DNA from: Acidobacteriota bacterium
GTDB taxonomy: Bacteria; Acidobacteriota; Blastocatellia; RBC074
Length of the DNA: 64,000 nt
Assembly (NCBI GenBank): GCA_016710075.1
Contig: JADJLO010000002.1
Span: 186,001-250,000, forward strand
Reading direction: 5' to 3'
Part shown: piece by piece, positions 28,330 to 38,612 of the stretch
Layout of the letters: each line of letters begins with the position of its first letter
Numbering within the stretch: the stretch's first letter is position 1
Notes under the pieces: model-generated
Seen by the model: only the letters and a program-made list of their open reading frames with translations
Databases searched by the model: none
What the model was told of the DNA's origin: nothing
Translations under genes and position numbers: made by a program

Positions 28330-28871
28330 TTACGGCCCGGCAGACGGTTGCCGATCCTGACGATCTGATCAGCATCGCCCGCATTGCCAGACCTCAGGGC
28401 AGGTCCGGCGAGGTCATTGCAGATGTTTTGACCGATTTTCCGGATCGTTTTGCGAAACTCAAAACCGCTTACATCAAACGACCGAGCGGCGTCATCGGGA
28501 TTGCACAGATCGAGCGGGCCAGGCCTCACAAGAAACGCGTGGTCCTGAAAATTTCCGGCTGCGACAGCATCGACCAGGCCGATGAGTTTCGTGATTCGCT
28601 GGTCATGATCACCCGCGAAGAACTGACCAAACTGCCCGAAGACACGTACTACGATTTTGATCTGATCGGCTGCGAGGTGGAGTTTGCAGACGGCGCCCCT
28701 TTGGGAAAAGTTCTGGCTGTACAGGGTTTCGGTGCGGCTCCGCTGCTTTCGGTGCGTGATCTCGAAGGGCGCGACCACCTGATCCCGCTGGCATTGAGCA
28801 TCTGCATCGAGATCGATGTGGAAAAGAAGCGAATCCGGATCGATCCGCCCGAAGGGCTGCTCGAATTATGA
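28326..28871 (+). CDS. rimM: Ribosome maturation factor RimM
   Basis: 181-residue 30S assembly factor. The N-terminal barrel has ISIARIARPQGRSGEVIADV, and the PRC-like C-terminal barrel shows YYDFDLIGCEVEFADGAPLG and a KRIRIDPPEGLLEL ending. It starts by a 4-bp overlap with khpA and is followed 24 bases later by trmD. The C-terminal LLEL ending is a family hallmark. Confidence 0.96.
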
Positions 28872-28894
28872 TTTTTCGGCGCCGGATTTAATTT

Positions 28895-29698
28895 ATGCGT
28901 TTTGACCTGCTGACCATCTTTCCGGGATTTTTTTCAGGGCCTTTTGATTTCGGAATCATCAGGCGGGCGAGGCAGCAGGGAATTATAGAGATCGCGATTC
29001 ACGATCTTCGTTCTTTTACATTCGACAAGCATCACATAGTCGACGATCGGCCTTTCGGTGGCGGGGATGGGATGGTGCTCAAGCCGGAGCCGATTTTTCG
29101 GGCCGTGGAAACACTGACCGGCGATCATCAGGGCGATCATCAGGCCGATCATCAGGCCGATCATCAGGACGATGGGGATCAAGCCGGAAAGCGCACTGCG
29201 GTCGTGCTTCTCTCACCGCAGGGGAGAATCTTCAATCAGGGCGAAGCGGAAAGATTCGCTACCCAATGTTCGAGGATGATTCTGATCTGCGGTCGTTATG
29301 AGGGCGTCGATGAACGGGTCGTCGAAAATCTCGTCACTGACGAGATTTCTATCGGTGATTACGTTCTGACGGGCGGAGAAACCCCTGCCATGGTCATCGT
29401 CGATGCGGTGACACGACTTTTGCCCAATGCTCTTGGCAGCGAGACGTCGGCCGTCTACGATTCGTTTTCCGACGGTCTGCTCGATTACCCGCACTTCACC
29501 AGACCGGCTGAGTTTCGCGACTGGCGAGTGCCGGAGGTGCTCATCGGCGGCCATCACGCAGAAGTCGCCAGATGGCGGCGGCGAGCGGCACTGCTCAAGA
29601 CTTTGAAAATGCGCCCTGATCTTCTGGACAAAGCCTCGCTCTCCGATGATGAGCGGAGGTGGCTCGATGAGATCAGAAACGGCGACCCCGAGATTTGA
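28895..29698 (+). CDS. trmD: tRNA (guanine-37-N1)-methyltransferase TrmD
   Basis: SPOUT methyltransferase modifying G37 of tRNAs with G36. MRFDLLTIFPGFFSGPFDFG, the VDDRPFGGGDGMVLKPEP segment, the trefoil-knot LICGRYEGVDERVVE and ISIGDYVLTGGETPAMVIVD are all present, and so is the flexible-linker and C-terminal domain with LDYPHFTRP. Between the VDDRPFGGG loop and LSPQGR there is an insertion encoded by four 12-base repeats giving (G/A)DHQ units. It lies in a loop that is normally short and variable. Length 267 residues. Confidence 0.96.
   Translation: MRFDLLTIFPGFFSGPFDFGIIRRARQQGIIEIAIHDLRSFTFDKHHIVDDRPFGGGDGMVLKPEPIFRAVETLTGDHQGDHQADHQADHQDDGDQAGKRTAVVLLSPQGRIFNQGEAERFATQCSRMILICGRYEGVDERVVENLVTDEISIGDYVLTGGETPAMVIVDAVTRLLPNALGSETSAVYDSFSDGLLDYPHFTRPAEFRDWRVPEVLIGGHHAEVARWRRRAALLKTLKMRPDLLDKASLSDDERRWLDEIRNGDPEI
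29121..29168 (+). repeat. In-frame 12-bp tandem repeat in trmD
   Basis: Four units of (G/C)CGATCATCAGG, two starting GC and two starting CC, encode GDHQ, GDHQ, ADHQ, ADHQ. As 12 is a multiple of three, copy-number change keeps the frame. Confidence 0.95.
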
Positions 29699-29732
29699 TT
29701 TTTTAGAGATTTAATTTTTTGAGGTGTATCAA

Positions 29733-30104
29733 ATGAATAAACTGGATAATCTTGATAAGGCTCAATTCAAGAGCAACATACCCGATTTCATTCCGGGTGA
29801 TACCGTACGCGTTCACGTCCGCATCAAGGAGAGCGAAACCAAAGAGCGTCTGCAGGCCTTTGAAGGCGTGGTCATCGCCCGTCGCGGAAAAGGAATCGCC
29901 GAGTCCATCACGGTCCGCAAGACGTCATTCGGGATCGGCGTCGAGCGCATCTTCCCGCTGCATGCCACCATCGTGGATCACATCGATGTCGTCAAACGCG
30001 GCCGGGTTCGTCGAGCCAAGCTCTACTTCCTGCGCGAACTGCGCGGCAAGGCGGCTCGTATCCGTGAAAGAGATACTCGTACTCACGCTCCCAAAAGCAA
30101 GTAA
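29733..30104 (+). CDS. rplS: 50S ribosomal protein bL19
   Basis: 123-residue ribosomal protein. Landmarks are FIPGDTVRVHVRIKESETKE, RLQAFEGVVIARRGKGI and ITVRKTSFGIGVERIFPLHA, with an RRAKLYFLRELRGKAARIRE ending. Start ATG 29733 with GAGGTG upstream. Last gene of the rpsP-rplS operon, ahead of a strong hairpin. Confidence 0.97.
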   Translation: MNKLDNLDKAQFKSNIPDFIPGDTVRVHVRIKESETKERLQAFEGVVIARRGKGIAESITVRKTSFGIGVERIFPLHATIVDHIDVVKRGRVRRAKLYFLRELRGKAARIRERDTRTHAPKSK

Positions 30105-30124
30105 CTTAAAATAATATTTCGTCG

Positions 30125-30162
30125 CACCTATGCCGAAGGTCTATTCCTCTTCGGCATAGGTG
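30125..30162 (+). terminator. Perfect 14-bp hairpin closing the rplS operon
   Basis: CACCTATGCCGAAG (30125-30138) pairs exactly with CTTCGGCATAGGTG (30149-30162) around a ten-base loop. It starts 20 bases after the rplS stop. The following TATTTACA is only modestly U-rich. Confidence 0.8.
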
Positions 30163-30273
30163 TATTTACACTGCCTCATACTGCCTTTCCAGCTTGCCCT
30201 TATTTTAGCTCGCAAATTTTTATTTTTATTTTTTTTCAATAACGGAAACTATTGTCATTCAGGAGGGAATAAG

Positions 30274-31976
30274 ATGAATCCCGATTCTGCAGGTGAGATG
30301 GTCAATGGAGATGATCAGCAAACAGGCGCTAAAGACAGCCCATCAAAATCCGGATTCCTCAAGATGGGTGCAATCATCAGCCTGCTCATCATTCTGGCGA
30401 TCTATCTTTTGAGGCTGGACAAGGTAATAGGGTTGATGACGGACGACGCATGGTACGTCCTGATTGCCAAAGCGCTCGCGACAGGTGGGGGCTATACTTT
30501 GATCAATTCGCCCACGCCAGGTATCCTCCCGCTTTATCCTCCCGGCTTCCCGCTGCTTCTATCGTTTGCCTACAGACTGTCGCCTTCTTTTCCGGGAAAT
30601 CTATGGCTGCTTAAATCGGTCTCGATTGCGGCAATGGTGGTCTCCTTCTGGGTGACGATCAGATATCTGGTGAGAGATCGCAATATGCCGGACTGGCTCG
30701 CTCTTGGGGTGGCCGCCGGAACTGCGCTCTGTCCGCCGTTGCTTTTTCTGGCGGTCTCGACGGTCATGTCCGATATCGTCTTTTTGATGTTTCTCATGCT
30801 CACGGTCTATGTTGTTGAAAGATGTGTCGAGTCCAGAGGGACCTCACTGGAGTGGAAATTCGTCCTGCTGGCTGCGGCCCTTGCTTCATATACATTCCTC
30901 GTCAGATCGATCGCGATTTCACTGCTTCTTGCCGTCCTGATCTATTTCATCAAGGAGCGCCTGGTCAGGGCGGCGCTGATTTTTGCGGTTGCCTCGGCAT
31001 TGTTTACAGGGCCCTGGATGATCTACTCGCGAATTCATGCCCCGACACCGCAGCAGCGGCTTGAACAGGGCAGCAATATCATCATTCCATACACCGAGCA
31101 ACTTTGGCACAGGCTTGCCGGCGATGCCGGATCGGGAGTCATAACTGTAAAAGAACTTCCAACCAGAGTCGTCAACAATTCACTGGAAGTGCTCGGCAGA
31201 GATACCCTTCATATCCTGGCCTCGGGCATCTTTGAGAAGATGCGGGATCCGATGAAGGATGCGGAGAAGATGATCGAGGAGGGGTATCTTCGCCACGGCG
31301 ATCTGCTGCCGCTGTCCTTGTTTTTAAGCATCTTTGTTCTCATCGGATACTTTTCGCTGGTTCTGAGAAAGATCACTTTTGCCGAGATCGCAATGCCTCT
31401 GATTGTCGGAGTCATCGTCCTCTGGCCGTTTGAGACGATTCGTTACATGCTGCCATTGGCGCCGTTCGTCCTCTTCTATTTTCTCTACGGTTTGCATGCT
31501 GTTCAGGGATTTCTTCAGAAATGGGTTGCTTCCGACAAGTTCCCGGAGCGCTGGCAACTCGCTCAAATGGCTCTGATCGCCATCATCGCCCTGCATCTCT
31601 ACGGAAACCTTGGGAGGTATGTCTTCTCTGAGGACACTTCCGTGGAGGATTGCAATGGTCTCGAAAATTCGAAGAGATCGAATCCCTCATGCAGAGGCTC
31701 GACATGACAGCAAAGAAATCGGACGTCATCATTGCAACAAATCCCGCACTTCTCAATTTGTATACCGGCCACAAGACCGTTACGTGGGATAACCCTGGAT
31801 TGAGGTGGGCCAACTGGAAAGAGTTGAAGGCCCGGTACATGCTCTGGATGACCTTCTATCCGATGCCGATCGATCCGGCTGAACGAAATTTCAAGACCGT
31901 CTATCTCTCACGCGACGAATCCCGGTTCAGAATACTGGATATCGGCGATCCGGAAACTCGTCCTGACTGGAAGTGA
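30274..31976 (+). CDS. Polytopic membrane glycosyltransferase (ArnT/GT39-like; one frameshift)
   Basis: GT-C fold membrane protein with about eleven hydrophobic helices. The first periplasmic loop has MTDDAWYVLIAKALATGGGY, with the paired acidic residues used by lipid-phosphate-sugar transferases, and LPLYPPGFPLLLSF. The frame ends at 31707, but a frame +1 relative begins near 31650 and encodes a soluble C-terminal part (RKFEEIESLMQRLDMTAKKS, then VIIATNPALLNLYTGHKTV) to 31976. A single base change near 31653 would join them into about 567 residues. Start ATG 30274 follows AGGAGGG. The donor is probably a polyprenyl-phosphate sugar; specificity unknown. A type-A repeat follows immediately. 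Confidence 0.8.
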
Positions 31977-31984
31977 AAATACAG

Positions 31985-32086
31985 GATTACGAAACAGACG
32001 AAAAAAACGAAACAGACGAAAAGCGCTAAAGGGTGAAAAAGCCAGTTTGATTTGATTGTTTCGTCTATTCCGTGTATTCCGTAATC
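31985..32086. repeat. Type-A intergenic inverted repeat, copy 6
   Basis: Left arm 31985-32022 starts GATTACGAAACAGACGAAA eleven bases after the glycosyltransferase stop; right arm 32059-32086 is TTTCGTCTATTCCG then TGTATTCCGTAATC. The spacer is short (about 36 bases). Confidence 0.88.
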
Positions 32087-32115
32087 TTGTCTTCGTCTGA
32101 TAAGCGCATACAACA

Positions 32116-35022
32116 TTGAACCCCGAAAGCCGCCGCACAAAATATCTGACCCTGTTTCTGGCGATGCTTCCCGTTCTCTTTTTCTGGCGGCATACGCTTG
32201 GATGGGGGACGCTTGGAGACCAGGATGCGGTCTTCTGGTTTTTCCCTGCGTATAAATTCGTTGCCGAGCAGTTGAGATCCGGCCATCTGCCGCTCTGGTC
32301 GCCGTTTTTATATTCGGGGAGTCCGATTTATGCCCAATGGCAGGCGGGGGCGCTCGATCCGATCAACTGGATTTACATGATCGGGACGACGGCGAGAACG
32401 CTGACGCTGGCTCAGGAATTGAGTTTTTCCATCAGCCTTGTCTCGACTTTTCTTTATACACGCAGTCTTGGATTCAGGCGCAGAGCGGCGGTCGTCTCAG
32501 CGGTCATTTATTCATTAAGCGGCTTTCAGGTTGGTCGAACGCTTTATCCCGGCTTCATCCACATTGTCGCCCTTCTTCCGCTGGTTCTCTTCTTCACCGA
32601 AAGGCTATACAGGCGCGGGCGCAGGCAGGATTTGATCGGTGGCGCACTGGTCATTGCCTGGCAGGTCTTTGCGGCTCATCCTCAACCGCTGATCTATTCC
32701 TCCCTGCTTGTCTGCGCTTATGCATTGAGCTGCGTCCTTTTCAGAAGCGAGGAGGCCGAAAAATATGCGGGACGCAAAGGGAAGATCCGGTTTCTGCTTG
32801 AATTCAGCCTGATGTTCATCGCCGGTATGGGGTTTTCGGCCATACAGCTTTTGCCGGCGGCCGAGATTGCCGTCCGTTCCGTCCGCCAGGAATGGCCATA
32901 TGAACTGTTCACACTGCATTCGCTTCACCCCATCTCGCTGCTCAACGCATTGTTTCCTTTCCTGCACGGAGGTGGCGCTAGATATACAAGCTGCCGTACT
33001 GGGGAGTCTACTGGCATCACAACGAAGCACAGATCTATCTCGGACTGATTGCGATTTCACTCGCAGTTGCCGGATCGATCCATGCCCGGCGGAGCCGCTT
33101 CATTCCGGGGAATTTCTGGAGCTTTGCGGCGTTGATCGGAATCCTGCTGGCGCTGGGGAAATATACCGGGCCGCTTTCGCAGTTGCTCTTTCGAGTTCCG
33201 CTGCTGAGCCACTTCCGCAGCCCGAACCGTCACTGGATGGAGGTTGCGCTGGCGGCCGCAGTTCTTGCCGGATATGCGATGGACAGGCTGCTGAGCGAAG
33301 ATTCGCCGATACTCAAGTCAAACGTACGAAACTCCGCGATCGTTCTTGCCCTGCTCTCACTGGCCGCAGGCGGCTTCGTTTTGCTGGATAAGGAGCGGGC
33401 TGAGCGCATGATCCGTTCGATGCCCGATCTTGACCGGATGAACCCGGGGTTTCTGCTGCAGGCCGGCGCGGAGTTCTATGTCCCGATGCTATCTGCCATG
33501 GCGGCATTGCTGATTCTCTGGTTGTTCGTTTCTTCAAAATACAGGGCCAGACTTTACCCGTTGCTTCTCCTGTTTCTGCTGGCCGATTACCATTTGTATC
33601 AAGTTTTTGCGCCGATCAGCAATCCGTTCAAGCTTGAAGATCTGATTGGAAGGGCGATGCCTGAAACGCTTGCCGCCAGGCAGAGCGAGACCGATCCGAT
33701 CCGTTACCACATCCTGCTCAGCCCGCAGACGGGCGAGTTCAGCCCGTTCTGGTTTTACGGCCACGAAATGGCCTCCGGCTATGACCCGATGCTCAATGAG
33801 CGATACAAGACATTCAGCGGTATCGATGAGGCCGGGCGTAGTTACCTGACAACAATGATTGAACCTTTTGACCGCACGCTGGACCTTCTCAATGTCCGTT
33901 ACGTATTCGTGCCCGCATCGTTTGTTGGCCAGGGCTATTCGAAAAATCCGGATCAGGATAGCAATGTTTTTGCCGCGGAACTGAATAACGGAAGAGCGGC
34001 GGTTTTCAAGCTTGATGGATTCGCCGGAGATGCGGTCAGGCTGGTTTCGAATCTCTCGAATTCGCCAACTGTCCCGGATAATGCCGGCGTCGCCGAGTTA
34101 ATCATCAAGTGCGGGAACGAGACGGCCTGGAGCGCTTCGATTCTCACCGGACGCGATACCGCCGAATGGGCCTACGACAGAGCCGATGTCAAAAAAGATC
34201 ATCAGGCATTCCAGACCGCCAATCGCTGAAAGCGGCCCGGCGATGCCGGCGCGACTTTTCAGGCTCATTCATATCGAGCCTCATTCAAGCTCCCGGCCGG
34301 CGGTATCAAATGCAGTTCCTCCCGGACAATTGAGATCAGTTCGAAACTCGGGTTCGATGTCACACTATCGGTAAAATCGATCGCCATTGAGGATTCTGCA
34401 ACCGGGAAAATTACGCCGCTGCCGAGATCGCTCGGGTCTGCCCTCGATGAATCAGCGCGCTGGCGGCTATTGCCCGATCGCAGCACCGCTGAGCCTTATA
34501 AAGATTACCTCATCTATGAAAACCTGAACTCGCTGCCAAGAGCATGGCTGGTCAATCAGGCAAAGATCGAATACGAAGGCGACCAGTTGAAGCTGATCCG
34601 TGGTCAACTCAACGGTTTCAACCCTCGTCTCCGCTCTCGTCGATCATGAGACTGCCGGGAAACTCGATAAGTCGCTGCTGGCTGAAAAGGGAACTGCTGT
34701 AAGGGGCAAATCCCAAATAACCCGGCGATCCGCAACAAATATGCTCGCCCGAATTGAATCGGACTCAGCTTCGATTCTCGTTCTTAGCGAGGTTTTCGTT
34801 CCAGGCTGGAAGGTCGAAATAGATGGACGGAGCAGTCAATTGATTCAGGTGGATTACAATCTGCGAGGCGTTCAGCTTCCGGCGGGAAATCATCAGGTCA
34901 GAATCTTCTACGATCCTTTGTCTATTAAAATCGGGGCGGCCATTTCATTCCTGACCACCCTGTTTCTCGTGTTTTTTATGCTTAGGAAGAGAAAAGATTA
35001 CGAAACAGACGAAAAGATCTAA
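32116..35022 (+). CDS. YfhO-like polytopic membrane protein (several frameshifts)
   Basis: Large membrane protein related to YfhO/GT-C glycosyltransferase-like proteins. The frames 32116-32980, 32985-34195, 34240-34600 and 34605-35022 are consecutive parts of one protein. They give GDQDAVFWFFPAYKFVAEQL, the helices, LPLWSPFLYSGSPIYAQWQA, then SHFRSPNRHWMEVALAAAVL, and a C-terminal periplasmic beta domain with VLSEVFVPGWKVEIDGRSSQ and DYNLRGVQLPAGNHQVRIFY. The small middle segment between 34195 and 34235 returns to the family-like RHSRPPIAESG in a third frame next to an A6 run, which points to compensating homopolymer errors. An in-frame TGA at 34227 is explained by that. The TTG start at 32116 is uncertain. 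The last residues (YETDEKI) and stop are encoded by a type-A repeat. Confidence 0.75.
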
Positions 35023-35092
35023 AAGGGTTAAAAATAGAAATTCAGATGGTTAGTTCGTCTATTCGTAATCTCTCTTCTCTCTTCTCTCTTCA
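34996..35092. repeat. Type-A intergenic inverted repeat, copy 7
   Basis: Left arm GATTACGAAACAGACGAAA at 34996 lies inside the YfhO-like gene's end; right arm TTCGTCTATTCGTAATC at 35054-35070. The right arm continues into a TCTCTTC triplicate (35071-35091) that complements the GAAGAGA purine tract before the left arm. Confidence 0.8.
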
Positions 35093-36044
35093 CGGCCGCG
35101 GTTTGACGGGTTTGGCCTTAGGGTCTTCCTTTTTGGTCTCGCCGGGTTTCGCCGGTGTGGTCGCAGGTTTGTTCTTGTCATCCACCGGCGGCTTCTTCTC
35201 ACCGGGCTTTGTCGTATCCTCTATGATTTCTTCGACTCCCGTGATCTTCGTCAGACTGGAACTGCTTGTAGTTTTTATACTTGATGACCATCTTGACGTG
35301 TACGCGGAAACGATCGAATTCAAGATAGTCGTCGCCGTAGGTGTAAGTCGGGAACCAGTAACGGCCATCGATGTTTCTCTGTATGTCTCAAATTTCCGGG
35401 AATCGCTGATCGAACTCCGGAACTACTTTCCCAGCCGTCTTGACGATCTGCAGGTCTTCGTCGTCGACCCAGATGCGTCCCTGGAAATACTTGCCTTCAA
35501 TCTTCTGATCTCTCAACCGCTTGAGTTCGCGGTTGTTCGACATGACTTTTGGGATGACATCGAAAACATAACAGTTGAGCTCATCGACCTTCTCCTTGCC
35601 GATGTAACTAACGCTGTAACTGGGCAGGTCCTGTGACCCAAGGGCAAAGGGCTGAAGGTTGATGAAAGCGTTCTTGTCTTCTCCTGCGTCATTCGCAGTC
35701 CCGCATTATCAAGCGTCGACGGCGGAGCCTTGATGATTCGCTCCAGTCGCATACCCGCATCGTTGAAGACGAAGTCCGAGACCTGATAAAACTCGCCCGA
35801 AACGATATTGGCCGGGCCCAGCACCTGAAGCCTCGATTCCTGCTGATACGAAAATTCCTTCCATATCTCGCGAAGCTCGCTCTCCTTGGCTGTGAATCTG
35901 CGGATTATCTCCTCCGGCGTCAGCGGCAATGCCGGTTTCTGACCTCCAGATCGATACTCCTGTCCGGTTGTTCTGCGCCATTGCAGGCAGCAATGCCAGC
36001 AGCATAAAACCAGCCAAAGACAGTACTGCAAATAGCTTTTTCAT
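35090..36044 (-). CDS. Exported protein of unknown function, LolA-like character (several frameshifts)
   Basis: Signal peptide MKKLFAVLSLAGFMLLALLP, ending AMAQ, preceded by AAGGAGC. After a frame change near 35960 comes LPLTPEEIIRRFTAKESELR with FSYQQESRLQVLG. Further changes near 35650, 35395 and 35260 link LPSYSVSYIGKEKVDELNCY, YFQGRIWVDDEDLQIVKTAG and YWFPTYTYGDDYLEFDRFRV to a Lys/Pro-rich tail (TTKPGEKKPPVDDKNKP). The pattern of a processed-substrate domain with GRIWVDDEDLQIVK resembles outer-membrane lipoprotein-sorting-type proteins common in Acidobacteriota. Function unknown. Broken frames are probably sequence errors because the coding signal is continuous. Confidence 0.65.
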
Positions 36045-36213
36045 CTTCACTGCTCCTTCTTCCTTCATCCCTCTTCTGTTCAGTCGTTCACTCACTCAAC
36101 CCGCATCTGATGTCAAGTATAGCCAATAATGTTGCTTTTGTAACTTTGGCTTTATTTTCCGGACAGTTATAGAACGCTCATCCGTCTGATACTTACCGGT
36201 CCCGGTCAATTAG

Positions 36214-36993
36214 TTATTGCTTATCTGGTTTGATGACATTCAATATTTCCTGGTGCAACAGGTGATTGGTGGCGAGTCCCTGGCCGGATTTGAATTCGAC
36301 CTCGCCGGAGAGGTTGGTGAAATGGCCGCCGGCGCCGCTCAGGATAGGGTGAAGCGGTGCAACGTCGTAATAGGCCAGCTCGCCGGGTTCGATCATGACA
36401 TCTGCGAGGCCGCGTGCGACAAGGTAATAGCCGTAGCAATCGCCCATCCCACGCACCAGTCTGACCTTTCGGGAAAGTTTGAGCAGGCTCGGGCTGTTCC
36501 TGTGATCGATCAGGCTGCGCGGATCGGTCACAAGCATCGTGGCGTCCGAAAGGCGCGTAGTTTGCGAGACCTGACACCGCTCACCGTTGAGGAATGTCCC
36601 TGTCTCAGCCGACCCTATCAGATGAAGATCCTGAATCGGAAAATAGATCGATCCGAGCACCGGCAATCCATCACGCTCCAACGCGATCATCGTTCCGAAC
36701 AGAGGCGTTTTCAGGACGAACGACTTCGTCCCGTCTATCGGATCGATAATCCACCGGTGAGAAGACGCCTTGTCAGTCTCTCCATACTCTTCGCCGTAAA
36801 TCGAAAAGCCGGGATAGAGCTTTTCGAGCGACACCCGCAGGAACTCCTCAACCTCACGGTCGGCTTTGGTAACCGGTGTGTCGTCCGATTTCATTTCGAC
36901 TTCGAGCGGCTGACCGAAATACCGGCGAACTATTGCACCCGATTTTCTGCTCAGCTCATTGAGCACCGGAAAAAATGATTCGAGATTCTCCAT
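36214..36993 (-). CDS. Inositol-monophosphatase-family phosphatase, probably histidinol-phosphatase type
   Basis: Mg2+-dependent sugar-phosphate phosphatase of 259 residues. Metal-site motifs are GEEYGE (residues about 66-71), the DPIDGTKSF core at about 87-95, and ELAYYDVAPLHPILSGAGG near the end. DPIDGTKSF, with Lys-Ser in place of the Asn-Phe pattern of inositol monophosphatases, is typical of HisN-type histidinol phosphatases, so a role in histidine synthesis is possible. No other his gene is nearby. It starts one base after the recX stop codon on the same strand. Confidence 0.85.
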   Translation of the reverse strand: MENLESFFPVLNELSRKSGAIVRRYFGQPLEVEMKSDDTPVTKADREVEEFLRVSLEKLYPGFSIYGEEYGETDKASSHRWIIDPIDGTKSFVLKTPLFGTMIALERDGLPVLGSIYFPIQDLHLIGSAETGTFLNGERCQVSQTTRLSDATMLVTDPRSLIDHRNSPSLLKLSRKVRLVRGMGDCYGYYLVARGLADVMIEPGELAYYDVAPLHPILSGAGGHFTNLSGEVEFKSGQGLATNHLLHQEILNVIKPDKQ

Positions 36994-36994
36994 A

Positions 36995-37487
36995 TCAGGA
37001 ATTCCCCTCAGTCTCTGCTTCTTTGCTGAGCTGCCGGACTTTTCGCAGAACCAGATCGTAGCTGAAGCCGCGGCGCATCAGATAATCGAACAGTTTTTTT
37101 GTCTCCTCACGGGTTGAGGGCTTCCCTTTGAGCCGGACACGCTTGTCGACGGCACGATCGATCAGCCCCTCTTCATCCCGCTCGGTGTAGGCTTCATCGA
37201 GCGCGTTTTCCACGACCTCAGGCGGCAACTTCTTCCTTTGCATCGCGGCGAAGCCTGGTCCGGCCCAGCGGCCTCGCAGTGAGCCTGGACCCAGCAAACG
37301 AAGCGGCATACTGCTCGTCATTGAGATATCCCAGCTCCATCAACCTGGTGATCACCTGCTCGACCACTTGCTCTTCTGCCCACTCCTTCTCATTGAGCCT
37401 CTCGCGCATCTCCGCCACCGTCCGCGGCTTGTAGGCAAGCAGCCGCAGGCCTCTTTCCATGGTTTTTTCATAGAGTGTCGCCGCCAT
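36995..37487 (-). CDS. recX: Regulatory protein RecX (one frameshift)
   Basis: RecA-modulating protein made of three-helix repeats. The first frame has RGLRLLAYKPRTVAEMRERL, then the EEQVVEQVITRLMELGYLND repeat and EQYAASFAGSRLTARPLGRTR. A shift near 37245 is needed to reach LQRKKLPPEVVENALDEAYT and the last repeat (TREETKKLFDYLMRRGFSYD) to 36995. Corrected length is about 164 residues, normal for RecX. ATG 37487 is the start; the ribosome-binding site is poor. No recA is adjacent. It is followed directly by the phosphatase gene. Confidence 0.85.
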
Positions 37488-37502
37488 AATCAATGCCAAG
37501 TG

Positions 37503-37622
37503 TAAAGTTAAATGAGAAGTTGTCCGTTGTCAGTCACCGATTCCCTGCACTCGATGAGCAAACAGATAATAACCGACAACTCACGTCTCACTTTAAACTT
37601 TATATCTTAAACTTTAAACTCA
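37503..37622. repeat. Type-B intergenic inverted repeat, copy 3
   Basis: Between recX and yebC. AAAGTTAAATGAGAAGTTGT and GTTGTCAGTC on the left complement AACCGACAACTCACGTCTCA and CTTTAAACTTTATATC on the right, ending CTTAAACTTTAAACTC. It fills most of the divergent gap. Confidence 0.7.
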
Positions 37623-37710
37623 TGATTCCTGTTTTACGATTTCTCGATAGCCGTGTTATATTTTTCGCTTATATTTCCATAGATAAATCAAACATTCGAG
37701 GTAACCCAAT

Positions 37711-38460
37711 ATGTCCGGGCATAGTAAATGGCATACGATCAAACATAAAAAAGGTGCGCTGGATGCCAAGCGCGGAAAATTATTCACCAAGCTCATCAAG
37801 GAAATCAGCATATCGGCCCGAAGTGGCGGCGGAGATGTCAATGGCAACGCGCGCCTGCGTAAAGCAGTCAACGACGCCAAGGCCGGGAACATGCCGAATG
37901 ACACGATCGATCGCGCAATCAAACGCGGCACCGGAGAACTCGAAGGCGTTCATTACGAGGAAGTGACATACGAAGGATACGGCCCGGGAGGAGTAGCCGT
38001 CATGGTTCAGACCACGACGGATAATCGCAACCGAACGGTATCGGAATTGCGGCACATCTTCTCAAAGAACGGCGGAAACCTCGGCGAGTCAGGCTCGGTT
38101 GCATGGATGTTCAATAAGAAAGGGCAGATCATCGTTGACGCCGCAATCAAAGGCGAAGACGCGATGCTCGAGATCGCTCTCGAGGCCGGCGCGGAGGATA
38201 TGAGAAATGAAGGCGAGAGCTATGAAATCCTGACTGCGTCTGAAGATTTCCATGCCGTGCTCGATGGGGTCAAAGCCGCAGGCATCGAACCAGTCTCAGC
38301 GGAAATCGCGATGATCCCGATAAACACGATCAAGCTTGAAGGATCTTTGGTTAACCAGATGCTCAAGCTTTATGACGCTCTCGACGATCACGACGACGTT
38401 CAGAGTCTCGCCTCGAACTTCGAAATCGATGATGCAGCCATGGAACAGACTGGAGCTTAA
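37711..38460 (+). CDS. yebC: YebC/PmpR-family protein
   Basis: 249-residue protein with MSGHSKWHTIKHKKGALDAK, the RGKLFTKLIKEI segment, GNMPNDTIDRAIKRGTGE and GPGGVAVMVQTTTDNRNRTV. Members help translation of polyproline or act as transcription regulators. Start ATG 37711 with GAGGTAA upstream. Next gene on the strand is a RecU-type Holliday-junction resolvase, where ruvC follows yebC in many bacteria. A type-B repeat begins at its stop. Confidence 0.96.
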   Translation: MSGHSKWHTIKHKKGALDAKRGKLFTKLIKEISISARSGGGDVNGNARLRKAVNDAKAGNMPNDTIDRAIKRGTGELEGVHYEEVTYEGYGPGGVAVMVQTTTDNRNRTVSELRHIFSKNGGNLGESGSVAWMFNKKGQIIVDAAIKGEDAMLEIALEAGAEDMRNEGESYEILTASEDFHAVLDGVKAAGIEPVSAEIAMIPINTIKLEGSLVNQMLKLYDALDDHDDVQSLASNFEIDDAAMEQTGA

Positions 38461-38609
38461 AGGAGTTTAAAGTTCAAAGCAAAAAAGTTTAAAGTGGCGT
38501 TGTCGATAGCCGGATGGTCAGCTACATTCTCATTCCTTCAGCATTCTCGGAATCCAGGACTGACAACTTCCAACTTCTCTTTAAACTTTAAACTATAAAC
38601 TTTGAACTA
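38461..38609. repeat. Type-B intergenic inverted repeat, copy 4
   Basis: Begins AGGAGTTTAAAGTTCAAAGC at the yebC stop and ends CTTTAAACTATAAACTTTGA right before the recU-like start. The left half has AAAGTGGCGTTGTCGATAGC; the interior GGATGGTCAGCTACATTCTC resembles the type-A core (GGTTGATCAG, ACATTGAC). It is about 150 bases long. Confidence 0.75.
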
Positions 38610-38612
38610 CTT

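Noticed and set aside
34227..34229. TGA as selenocysteine or readthrough codon in the YfhO-like gene
   Set aside because: Two nearby indels around an A6 run restore a family-like sequence; no SECIS-like hairpin and no Cys-homologous position.
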